A stretch of DNA of 64,000 nucleotides from Verrucomicrobiota bacterium (GTDB lineage Bacteria > Verrucomicrobiota > Verrucomicrobiia > Chthoniobacterales > SZAS-18), in contig JANXRG010000067.1 in assembly GCA_025353105.1 (NCBI GenBank), positions 1 through 64,000 of the forward strand, in the 5' to 3' direction. Below, in pieces: positions 51,628 through 58,538 of the stretch. A program made the position numbers and the translations under genes. Every line of letters starts with the position of its first letter. Within the stretch, counting starts at the first letter, position 1. The notes beneath the pieces are model-generated. The model was not told the DNA's origin, did no database searches, and saw nothing but the letters and a program-made list of their open reading frames with translations.

Positions 51628-53358
51628 TTAAATGCCCGGCGCGCTGTGCGCCTTGTATTTGTCCAGGATGCGCTTCGGCTGCTTGAAGGCATCGCGGCGG
51701 AACGGGTCGCCCAGTTCACGCGTGAGATTAATGTTCACGATCGTGCACTTGTTGGACGCGACGGCCTCCCGGAGTGCATCGCCGACTTCGTCCTCGTCCG
51801 AAACCGTGATGCCGTTACCGCCCATCGCCTTCGCGACGTCAGCAAAGTCCGGATTTGTGAGATTCGAGCCCACGAAACGATCACCGAAGTAATCAACCTG
51901 GTTTTTCTTTTCGGCGCCCCATTGCTGGTTATTAAAGATCACGCCAACGACGGGAATATCCTCGCGCACGCACGTCATCACTTCCGCCAGGCTCATGCCC
52001 CAGGCGCCGTCGCCGACATATGCGATGGCCGGACGATCGGGCCGGCCAACCTTGGCGCCCATCGCCGTCGGGAACGCGTAACCGCAATTTCCAAAGCTCA
52101 TCGCCGCCATGAAACTGCCGGGCTCTTCGAAGTGCAGGTAGCTGTTCGAGACCGAGCAGACATTTCCGATGTCGGTCGCGACCATGGCGTTCTTCGGCAT
52201 GGCCTTCGCCAGCGCCGCGAGCGCGCGGCGGGGACCGATCTTCCCGGGCTCGTTGGGCGACGGCCAATTGGCCAGTTCATCGCGCCACGCGTCTTTCTCC
52301 GCTTTGATTTCGTGGAGGCGCGCTTCATTCCGCGGACGCTCGCCGCCCAGCTTTTTGAGCCGTTGGAGAATGTCCGCCGCGGCGAGTCGGGCGTCACCGC
52401 AGACCCCGACGGAGATTGGCTTCACGAGGCCGAGCATGCGGTGGTCGGCGTCGATCTGCACGATCTTCGCGTTCTTCGGCCAGTAATCGAGGCCGTGTTG
52501 CGGCAGCGTGCCGAAGGGCCCAAGGCGCGAACCGAGGGCCAGGACCACGTCCGCCTTGGCCATCAGCTTCATCGCTGCCTTCGAGCCCTGGTAGCCCAGC
52601 GGGCCGCAGGCGAGCGGATGACTCGCGGGAAACGAGTCGTTGTGCAGGTAGCTGTTGACGACCGGCGCGCTGAGATACTCCGCGAGCGCCTTGCATTCCG
52701 CCACGCCGCCGGAAAAAATCACGCCGCCGCCGGCGAGGATGACCGGGAATTTTGCCCCGGCCAGCAGCTTCGCCGCGGCTTCGAGCGACTCCGGTCCGCC
52801 GGGTCCGCGCTCAATGATCTGCGGCTGCGGGATGGCGACCTCGACGTCGCCGTAGAAATAATCGCGCGGGATGTTGATCTGCGCGGGACCGCGCTCGGCC
52901 AGCGCGAGCGTAAACGCACGGTGCGTGAGCTCCGCCAGCCGATGCGGCGAGCTCACGTGCACCTGATATTTGGTGATCTTCGAGAAGATCGGCATCTGCT
53001 CGGTTTCCTGGAATCCCCCGTGCCCCATCGAGAGGCTGCCGGATTCCGGCGTGATGACGACAATCGGGGAATGCGCCCAGTACGCCGCCGCGACCGCGGT
53101 GACGAAGTTGGTGATGCCGGGCCCGTTCTGCGCGATGCACACGCCGTGCCGACCGGTCACGCGCGAAAAGCCATCGGCCGCATGCGCGGCCGCCTGTTCG
53201 TGGGCCACGGAAATAAAGCGGATGCCGGCCAGCGGAAAGAGGTCGAGCGCATCCATGTAGGCCGAGCCGACAATGCCGAAGACCTCCTTCACCCCCTGCG
53301 CGACGAGAGTTTCGACAAACGCTTCGCTGGGGGACATGCGGATTTTTTGAGGACTCAT
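51628..53358 (-). CDS. xsc: Sulfoacetaldehyde acetyltransferase
   Basis: A 576-residue thiamine diphosphate enzyme that converts sulfoacetaldehyde and phosphate to acetyl phosphate and sulfite. The start MSPSEAFVETLVAQGVKEVF then GIVGSAYMDALDLFPLAGIR is the Xsc opening, with the catalytic Glu in SVAHEQAAAHAADGFSR and the conserved AQNGPGITNFVTAVAAAYWA. GGFQETEQMPIFSKITKYQV and LNIPRDYFYGD-like INIPRDYFYGDVEVAI are likewise Xsc-specific rather than acetolactate synthase-like. The TPP motif is GDGAWGMSLAEVMTCVRED through FNNQQWGAEKKNQ. ATG 53358 was chosen. It is the first gene of the leftward operon and the strongest evidence that the island handles C2 sulfonates. Confidence 0.95.
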   Translation of the reverse strand: MSPQKIRMSPSEAFVETLVAQGVKEVFGIVGSAYMDALDLFPLAGIRFISVAHEQAAAHAADGFSRVTGRHGVCIAQNGPGITNFVTAVAAAYWAHSPIVVITPESGSLSMGHGGFQETEQMPIFSKITKYQVHVSSPHRLAELTHRAFTLALAERGPAQINIPRDYFYGDVEVAIPQPQIIERGPGGPESLEAAAKLLAGAKFPVILAGGGVIFSGGVAECKALAEYLSAPVVNSYLHNDSFPASHPLACGPLGYQGSKAAMKLMAKADVVLALGSRLGPFGTLPQHGLDYWPKNAKIVQIDADHRMLGLVKPISVGVCGDARLAAADILQRLKKLGGERPRNEARLHEIKAEKDAWRDELANWPSPNEPGKIGPRRALAALAKAMPKNAMVATDIGNVCSVSNSYLHFEEPGSFMAAMSFGNCGYAFPTAMGAKVGRPDRPAIAYVGDGAWGMSLAEVMTCVREDIPVVGVIFNNQQWGAEKKNQVDYFGDRFVGSNLTNPDFADVAKAMGGNGITVSDEDEVGDALREAVASNKCTIVNINLTRELGDPFRRDAFKQPKRILDKYKAHSAPGI

Positions 53359-53466
53359 GGACGGTGGAGAATGGGATGGAATGGGAACAGACGTCGGCCG
53401 GACGGGGGCGTCAGCGCGACCCGTTTTGCCCCGAACGCGGCCGCTCGGCAAGAATTATTTTCTAAA

Positions 53467-53490
53467 AATGAAATATTTCATTTCGTTTTC
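53467..53490. promoter_or_regulatory. Putative IclR-family operator, site 2
   Basis: AATGAAATATTTCATT at 53467-53482 is a perfect 16-nt palindrome. The segment 53468-53490 is 19/23 identical to site 1 at 44248-44270. It sits between the xsc start (53358) and the regulator start (53515), where it could control both the xsc operon and iclR autoregulation. The surrounding 60 bases are strikingly AT-rich. Confidence 0.65.
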
Positions 53491-53514
53491 ATATTTTTTA
53501 TTCAAAATGAGGCC

Positions 53515-54435
53515 ATGCACAAGCCAAGGGCGGAAAAGCGGGCGCGGGTGGCCCATCGTACGGGGATGCAGCGCACCCCGACAAAGTCCGCGAAGATCAG
53601 CGCCCGCGCCGTGGCGGCGCCGGAACCATTTGGATCCGCGGCGCTCCGAGCCTTCCTCATCCTCGAAGTCGTCGTCGCGGCCAAGGAACCCTGCGCCCTT
53701 GATGACGTCGCGCGCGCCACCGGACTTTCCAAGCCCACGGCCTTTCGCATCCTCACCCAGCTTGAGAGTTCCGGAATGCTCGTGCGCGAACCGGGCGACC
53801 GACGTTACACCGTGGGCCATCGCCTGGCGGAACTCGCGCTGGGGGTCATGCAAAACTCCATGCTCCGATCCGAGCAGCACGCCATTCTCCAGCGCCTGGT
53901 GGAGAAAATCGGCGAGACGTGCAATGTCGCCATGCTCGATGGCCGGCAGTTGATGTATATCGACCGGGTTGAAACGTCCTGGCCGTTGCGCCTGCATCTC
54001 GCGCCCGGCTCACGCGTGCCGTTACATTGCACGTCGGGCGGCAAACTTTTCCTGAGCCGGCTGCCGCGTTCCCGCTGGGAGAAACTCATCGGGCCGGGGC
54101 CGTACGAGCGCCACACTCCGCACACCATCACCCGGGCCGATGAACTGGAGCGCCAACTGGCCCGGATTCGCGCGGAGGGCTGGAGCGCCGATCGCGAGGA
54201 GTTGCTCGCCGGCATCATCTGCCTGGCCGTGCCCGTGGTGGATCGCGCGGGGGGCTTGATCGCGACCCTCGCGTTGCAGGCCCCGCTGGCGCGCATGTCG
54301 CACGTACAGAGTCTCGACCATTTGCCGGCGCTGCGCACCGCAGCGGCCGCCCTGACGACAAGCTTTCAGCCGTCCGTCCCAGCCACGGCTTCCCGCGCGC
54401 GGCGGAAGAAGCCGAAATCTCCCGCACGCAGATAG
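53515..54435 (+). CDS. IclR-family transcriptional regulator of the sulfonate island
   Basis: 306 residues. After a basic leader (1-40) comes the IclR winged helix (about 43-105): SAALRAFLILEVVVAAKEP, LDDVARATGLSKPTAFRIL and QLESSGMLVREPGDRRYTVG. The effector domain (about 120-285) contains GETCNVAMLDGRQLMYIDRV, RVPLHCTSGGKLFLS, and GWSADREELLAGIICLAVPV with VVDRAGGLIATLALQ. IclR-type regulators (IseR) are linked to isethionate clusters in Cupriavidus. It diverges from xsc across the palindromic site and is 16 bases upstream of pta. The ligand is likely a sulfonate or sulfoacetaldehyde; unproven. Confidence 0.92.
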   Translation: MHKPRAEKRARVAHRTGMQRTPTKSAKISARAVAAPEPFGSAALRAFLILEVVVAAKEPCALDDVARATGLSKPTAFRILTQLESSGMLVREPGDRRYTVGHRLAELALGVMQNSMLRSEQHAILQRLVEKIGETCNVAMLDGRQLMYIDRVETSWPLRLHLAPGSRVPLHCTSGGKLFLSRLPRSRWEKLIGPGPYERHTPHTITRADELERQLARIRAEGWSADREELLAGIICLAVPVVDRAGGLIATLALQAPLARMSHVQSLDHLPALRTAAAALTTSFQPSVPATASRARRKKPKSPARR

Positions 54436-54451
54436 TCGATCCAATTCAAGC

Positions 54452-55363
54452 ATGACGACGTATCGCCTCTACGATCCGCTGCTGGCGATCTGCCAGGAAC
54501 GCGGCCCGCGACCGGCGGCCGTCGTGTACCCGTGCAGCGCGGAGGCGATCGCTGGCGCGATGGATTCCGCGCGACTGGGATTGATTCGCCCCATCCTCGT
54601 CGGACCCGCGCAGCAGATTCGGGCGCTCGCCGAAGCGAATCAGATCGCTCTGACCGGCGCGACCTTTGAACCCGCGGCCACGCCGAACGAGGCAGCCCGC
54701 CGCGCCGCCGCCCTCGTCGGTGAAGGACTCGTCAGCTTGCTCATGAAGGGAAGCCTGCACACCGACGAACTGATGTCGGTCGTCGTGTCCCGCGAAGCCG
54801 GCCTGCGCCGGGGACGACGTATCAGCCATTCGTTCGTGATGGACATTCCGAAGTACCCGAAGCTCCTGCACATCACCGACGCGGCCGTGAACATTGCGCC
54901 CGACCTCAAGACGAAGCGCGACATCGCCCAGAACTGCATCGATCTGGCCCAGGCCCTCGGCGTGGAGCGCCCCAAGCTCGCGATCCTCTCGGCGGTCGAG
55001 ACCGTGACCGCAGGCCTGCCCGCCACCGCCGACGCGGCCGCGCTTTGCGAGATGGCGCAGCACGGGGAAATCACCGGCGCAGACCTGAGCGGACCGCTGG
55101 CCTTTGACATCGCGATTTCGACGGAAGCGGCGCGCATCAAAGGCATTGTCTCGAGTGTCGCCGGGTCGCCTGACATCCTGCTCGTCCCCGGCATCGAATC
55201 GGGCAACATCCTGTTCAAAGCGCTGTGCTACCTCGCGGGCGCACGGGCCGCCGGCGTGGTGCTGGGGGCGCGCGTCCCGGTCGTGCTCACGAGCCGTGCC
55301 GACGACGCCACCACGCGCATCGTGTCGACCATCGTTGCGTGCCAATGTGCGATCGAGGCGTAG
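54452..55363 (+). CDS. pta: Phosphate acetyltransferase (short type)
   Basis: A 303-residue PTA/PTB-family enzyme converting acetyl phosphate and CoA to acetyl-CoA. Visible segments are AVVYPCSAEAIAGAMDSARL, LVSLLMKGSLHTDELMSVVV, RRISHSFVMDIPKYPKLLHI, GPLAFDIAISTEAARIKGI and LLVPGIESGNILFKALCYLA. It lacks the long N-terminal regulatory region of E. coli Pta. PtaS of this short type accompany Xsc in known taurine and isethionate clusters, where they use the acetyl phosphate released. A butyryl-type activity cannot be excluded from sequence, but the neighbours favour acetyl phosphate. Confidence 0.92.
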   Translation: MTTYRLYDPLLAICQERGPRPAAVVYPCSAEAIAGAMDSARLGLIRPILVGPAQQIRALAEANQIALTGATFEPAATPNEAARRAAALVGEGLVSLLMKGSLHTDELMSVVVSREAGLRRGRRISHSFVMDIPKYPKLLHITDAAVNIAPDLKTKRDIAQNCIDLAQALGVERPKLAILSAVETVTAGLPATADAAALCEMAQHGEITGADLSGPLAFDIAISTEAARIKGIVSSVAGSPDILLVPGIESGNILFKALCYLAGARAAGVVLGARVPVVLTSRADDATTRIVSTIVACQCAIEA

Positions 55364-55428
55364 TGCCGAACGCCGGGTGCAGAATGTGCTCCGCTTGAGC
55401 CTGTGCTTTCCCATCGTGCGCGCTGAAA

Positions 55429-56463
55429 ATGAAATTCCTCTCCCGGATGGTTGCGATCGGAATTGCGGTGCAACTGGCGTGCACCGGCACAGGCTGGGCC
55501 CAGACGCCCCTGCCCGCGGCGGGCGGACGTGTCCTCAAGATTGGGCATCAATTTCCGGGCGGCACCGCGGACGCGGGGGATTTTCGCGATCGGCTCTGCC
55601 GGAAGTTTGCGGCCGAGGTTGAAAGGCGCACCAACGGTTCGCTGAGATTTGAGGTTTACCCGGACAACAAGCTGGTCCGGCCGGAGGATTACGTCGACGC
55701 GCTGCAAAAATCGACGATGGATCTTTGTCTCACGCCGATGAACAATCTGTTCGCGAAAGTGCCGGAAGTGGCGGTCGCACAACTTCCCGGCGTCATCCGC
55801 GACTACGAGCAAGGGATGCGCTGGAAAGGCCAGCCCGCCGGGCAAGACCTCGCCGCGGCATTGGATAAGAACGGGGCCATCATTTTGACCTGGGTCTGGG
55901 AGGCCGCGGGAATCGTGTCGCTGATTCGACCCGTCACCGTCCCCGATGACGTGCGCGATCTGCGCGTGCGCGGCGCCGGCAAGGGCGTCGATGCGATATT
56001 TTCCGCGGCTGGCGCGAAGATGCTCACGATGCCGTCAAGCGACATCCGGCCGGCTTTTCGCGAGCGTCGCCTCGATGCCGCGGTCTCGGCGTCCACGTCC
56101 CTCGTGGCTTTTCATCTCGAGGAATACTGCCGGGCGGTCACCACCCCGCGCAACCGGTCCATTTTCTATTTTTTCGCCCCGCTGATGATTTCCAAAACCA
56201 CGTTCAACACGCTGACGCCGGACCAAAAACGAATCGTGGTCGAGGTGGGCGCCTCACTCGAGAAATTTGCGCTCGAAGCGGTCAAGGCCGACGACGAAGC
56301 GCTGGCCCGTGCCTACCTCGCGAGCAACGCGGCGGTGCTGGATCTCGATGAAGAACAGTGGTTGCTCTGGCAGCGGTTCGCAAAGGCCGCGTCGTGGCGG
56401 GATTTCGAGAAGTCCGTGCCGGACGGAGCGCGGCGCATCAAGAACGCCCTCGCGGTCCCGTGA
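55429..56463 (+). CDS. TRAP transporter substrate-binding protein (DctP family), orphan
   Basis: 344 residues with a signal peptide (MVAIGIAVQLACTGTGWAQ). The DctP fold reads LKIGHQFPGGTADAGDFRDR, FAAEVERRTNGSLRFEVYPD, NKLVRPEDYVDALQKSTMDL and ILTWVWEAAGIVSLIRPV. The specificity-Arg region is VRDLRVRGAGKGVDAIFSAA. The closing part has FYFFAPLMISKTTFNTLTPD. It would bind a carboxylate or sulfonate in the periplasm. No DctQ or DctM membrane partner is in the window, so it either uses one encoded elsewhere or serves as a sensor component. It follows pta by 65 bases on the same strand. The ligand is unknown. Confidence 0.88.
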   Translation: MKFLSRMVAIGIAVQLACTGTGWAQTPLPAAGGRVLKIGHQFPGGTADAGDFRDRLCRKFAAEVERRTNGSLRFEVYPDNKLVRPEDYVDALQKSTMDLCLTPMNNLFAKVPEVAVAQLPGVIRDYEQGMRWKGQPAGQDLAAALDKNGAIILTWVWEAAGIVSLIRPVTVPDDVRDLRVRGAGKGVDAIFSAAGAKMLTMPSSDIRPAFRERRLDAAVSASTSLVAFHLEEYCRAVTTPRNRSIFYFFAPLMISKTTFNTLTPDQKRIVVEVGASLEKFALEAVKADDEALARAYLASNAAVLDLDEEQWLLWQRFAKAASWRDFEKSVPDGARRIKNALAVP

Positions 56464-56488
56464 GATTGCCCGGCCAAGTCCGAAAAAA

Positions 56489-56560
56489 TGCCAGAGGGGA
56501 GAATCGAACTCCCGACCAAGGGCTTATGAGTCCCCTGCTCTACCGCTGAGCTACCCTGGC
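56489..56560 (-). tRNA. tRNA-Met (anticodon CAT)
   Basis: On the minus strand the acceptor stem GCCAGGG pairs with CTCTGGC, with one weaker pair. The D-arm is GCTC/GAGC, the anticodon loop is CTCATAA and the T-arm has GGGAG/CTCCC around TTCGATT. An A-G appears at the 31-39 position of the anticodon stem. The anticodon CAT with this body suggests elongator Met; an Ile-tRNA modified by TilS is possible. Confidence 0.9.
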
Positions 56561-56624
56561 TTTTGGGCTGCGCGGGACGTGGATCATATCGAGACCCCCT
56601 TGACTCGCAACTTAGTTTTCCTTC

Positions 56625-57488
56625 ATGCCGGAACTCGCTGAAGTCGAATTAAGCCGCCGCATTTGGGACCCCGCTCTCGGCGGTTCCATCCTCCGCGTCT
56701 CGTTGCAGGCTCGCAACCGCGTGTTTCGCGGCCTCCATCCCGCCGCGCTCACCCGCGCGCTCAACGGACGCACGCTCATGCGTTCGATCGCGCGCGGAAA
56801 GCAAATGGCCTTCGTCTTTGGTGACCCCACGGATCCATCCGGATCCTCGCACTGGCTCGGCCTTCACCTCGGCATGGAAGGAAGCCTGCACCTCGAGGCC
56901 GCAAGTGGATTCACGCCCGGCAAACACGATCATCTTGTGCTCTGGCAGAAGCAGCATGCGCTGGTCTTTCGCGACATCCGCCATTTCGGTCGCGTTCTGT
57001 TTCACGCCGGCGCGGACGAGCCCGCGTGGTGGTCGGCCCTCGCCCCCGATCTAACGTCGCCCGCGTTCACGCCCGCCGCGCTCACCGCCTTTCTGCAGCG
57101 TCGCCGCAACGCTCCGCTCAAGGCGGTGCTCCTGATGCAGGAACGGTTCCCGGGCGTGGGAAACTGGATGGCTGACGAAATCCTCTGGCGCGCGCGCCTG
57201 CATCCGGCGGCGCGGGCGGGAACGATCTCCGAAACTGAAATGTGGATTCTTTGGCGCGAAGTCCGGCACGTCTGCCGCGAATCGATTCGGCGCATCGACG
57301 CCGATTGGAATTACCCACCCTCGTGGCTCTTCCCGCACCGCTGGCGCAACGGCGGACGTTGCCCGCGCTGCCGCACCGCGCTGCTTCGCGAGGCCATCGG
57401 CGGCCGGACGACCTGCTGGTGCCCGCGCTGCCAGCCTGCGACCACCAAAAAACCACGTGCCAAAACTGTCACGCCAGGACGCCGATGA
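56625..57488 (+). CDS. mutM: Formamidopyrimidine-DNA glycosylase (Fpg/Nei family)
   Basis: A 287-residue DNA repair enzyme removing oxidised purines such as 8-oxoguanine. The start MPELAEVEL carries the catalytic Pro1-Glu2 and Glu residues, with Ala where Pro is more usual. HLGMEGSLHLE, VFRDIRHFGRVLF and LLMQERFPGVGNWMADEILW (helix-two-turn-helix) follow, and the zinc finger has Cys pairs in GRCPRCRTALL and TCWCPRCQ. This set is complete. A short basic tail follows the finger. Its stop overlaps the Nudix gene start by 4 bases, linking base removal with nucleotide-pool cleaning. Confidence 0.94.
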   Translation: MPELAEVELSRRIWDPALGGSILRVSLQARNRVFRGLHPAALTRALNGRTLMRSIARGKQMAFVFGDPTDPSGSSHWLGLHLGMEGSLHLEAASGFTPGKHDHLVLWQKQHALVFRDIRHFGRVLFHAGADEPAWWSALAPDLTSPAFTPAALTAFLQRRRNAPLKAVLLMQERFPGVGNWMADEILWRARLHPAARAGTISETEMWILWREVRHVCRESIRRIDADWNYPPSWLFPHRWRNGGRCPRCRTALLREAIGGRTTCWCPRCQPATTKKPRAKTVTPGRR

Positions 57489-57994
57489 AGGTTGTGCGCG
57501 CAGCCGCGCGGGACGAGGGTCCGCGTCCCATGTCCGAAGCTTCCCTTTGTTACGTCGTCCAGGAAGGGCGCATCCTGCTCATCCGGAAAAAGCGGGGGGT
57601 GGGCGCAGGCAGGATTAATGGCCCGGGCGGAAAAGTGGAACCGGGGGAGACCATGCGAGAATCGGCCGTGCGCGAAACGCGCGAGGAAATTGGTGTCACG
57701 CCGCTCGACCTCGAGCTGCGCGGCGAACTGACGTTCGATTTCGTGGGCGCGAAAGTTGTCCGCTGCGGGGTGTTCGTTGCGCCGCGCTTCGAAGGCGAGC
57801 CGATCGAGACCGACGAAGCCGTCCCGGTGTGGCACTCCACCGCGGCGCTACCGTACGACGAAATGTGGGACGACGACCGCGAATGGCTGCCGCTGTTGCT
57901 GGCGGGAAAATGCTTTCGCGGCAGCGTCCGGATCGAGCCGGGCGATCAAGTCCGCGATGTCCGCATCGCCGAAATCGGCGTCGCCGAATTATAA
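57485..57994 (+). CDS. Nudix hydrolase, MTH1/8-oxo-dGTPase-like
   Basis: 169 residues. The Nudix box is intact as GGKVEPGETMRESAVRET plus REEIGV. Flanking sequence GRINGPGGKV and the late segment YDEMWDDDREWLPLLLAGKC then FRGSVRIE resembles mammalian MTH1 (NUDT1) more than E. coli MutT, with the Asp-rich motif before WLPLLL used there to read the oxidised base. The product would prevent incorporation of 8-oxo-dGTP. ATGA overlap with the Fpg gene supports a shared role. ATG 57530 is an alternative start that gives 154 residues. Confidence 0.9.
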   Translation: MKVVRAAARDEGPRPMSEASLCYVVQEGRILLIRKKRGVGAGRINGPGGKVEPGETMRESAVRETREEIGVTPLDLELRGELTFDFVGAKVVRCGVFVAPRFEGEPIETDEAVPVWHSTAALPYDEMWDDDREWLPLLLAGKCFRGSVRIEPGDQVRDVRIAEIGVAEL

Positions 57995-58003
57995 TGCGCC
58001 GTC

Positions 58004-58153
58004 CTAAAGCGGTCGGCGACCCTGAATGACGCGCAGAACGATAACCACAAGCGCGATGACGAGCAGGATATGAATGAATCCGCCCATGGTGTACGACGTG
58101 ACGAGGCCGAGCAGCCAAAGGATGACGAGAATGATGGCGATGGTTTCGAGCAT
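58004..58153 (-). CDS. Very small lmo0937/DUF5670-like membrane protein
   Basis: 49 residues with two hydrophobic helices: IAIILVILWLLGLVTSYTMG and GFIHILLVIALVVIVLRVIQ, ending GRRPL. The pattern (LW-LLGL-TSYTMGG-IH-LL--A-V---LR-I-GR) is that of the lmo0937-family small membrane proteins found across bacteria, often stress induced. It is convergent with the Nudix gene and stops 10 bases after it. Being this short it is easily missed. Function is unknown. Confidence 0.85.
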   Translation of the reverse strand: MLETIAIILVILWLLGLVTSYTMGGFIHILLVIALVVIVLRVIQGRRPL

Positions 58154-58538
58154 GGCAGGGAAGTTTTGGAGTATTGCGCGAGGCCGGCAATTGCGCCGTT
58201 CCTCGCATTCTCTTCGGCTCCCATCTCGCCCTCGGACTTACAAATCATCCCTCCGATCGAGTGAAAGCTCGGACAATTCCCCCAACGCCAGGTGGCGGGT
58301 TGGCTGGTCGGGGGAACCCTGGATGCTCAAAACCGGCGGCGGAAAGTTGAAGGGCTCCGCCGGCAAATTTATCCGGCCGTAATATCCGGGGTTCCGCAGT
58401 CTTCCGACGCCCGAGCGGAGATGCAGGACCGCGTCCGGCCGATCACCCGAACCCATGAGCCGGCCTTGCGCCGCCCGGCGCCGCGCACTTTCGCATTGGC
58501 AATTTCCGTGCGCGCACGCGAAACTTGCGGCCTTCTCC
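58154..58538. other. 385-base stretch before the first kinase gene
   Basis: The segment 58493-58511 (TTTCGCATTGGCAATTTCC) recurs with small changes at 61413-61430 before the second kinase, so at least the last 50 bases were duplicated with the genes and may hold the promoter or leader. A minus-strand ORF of 100 codons (58238-58540) is not convincing. Nothing else is seen. Confidence 0.5.

Noticed and set aside
51628-53358. Xsc considered as acetolactate synthase (IlvB) or another TPP enzyme
   Set aside because: The opening, the YWAHSPIVVITPESG-type region and QINIPRDYFYGD match sulfoacetaldehyde acetyltransferase, no small IlvN subunit is present, and the Pta neighbour fits acetyl phosphate production.
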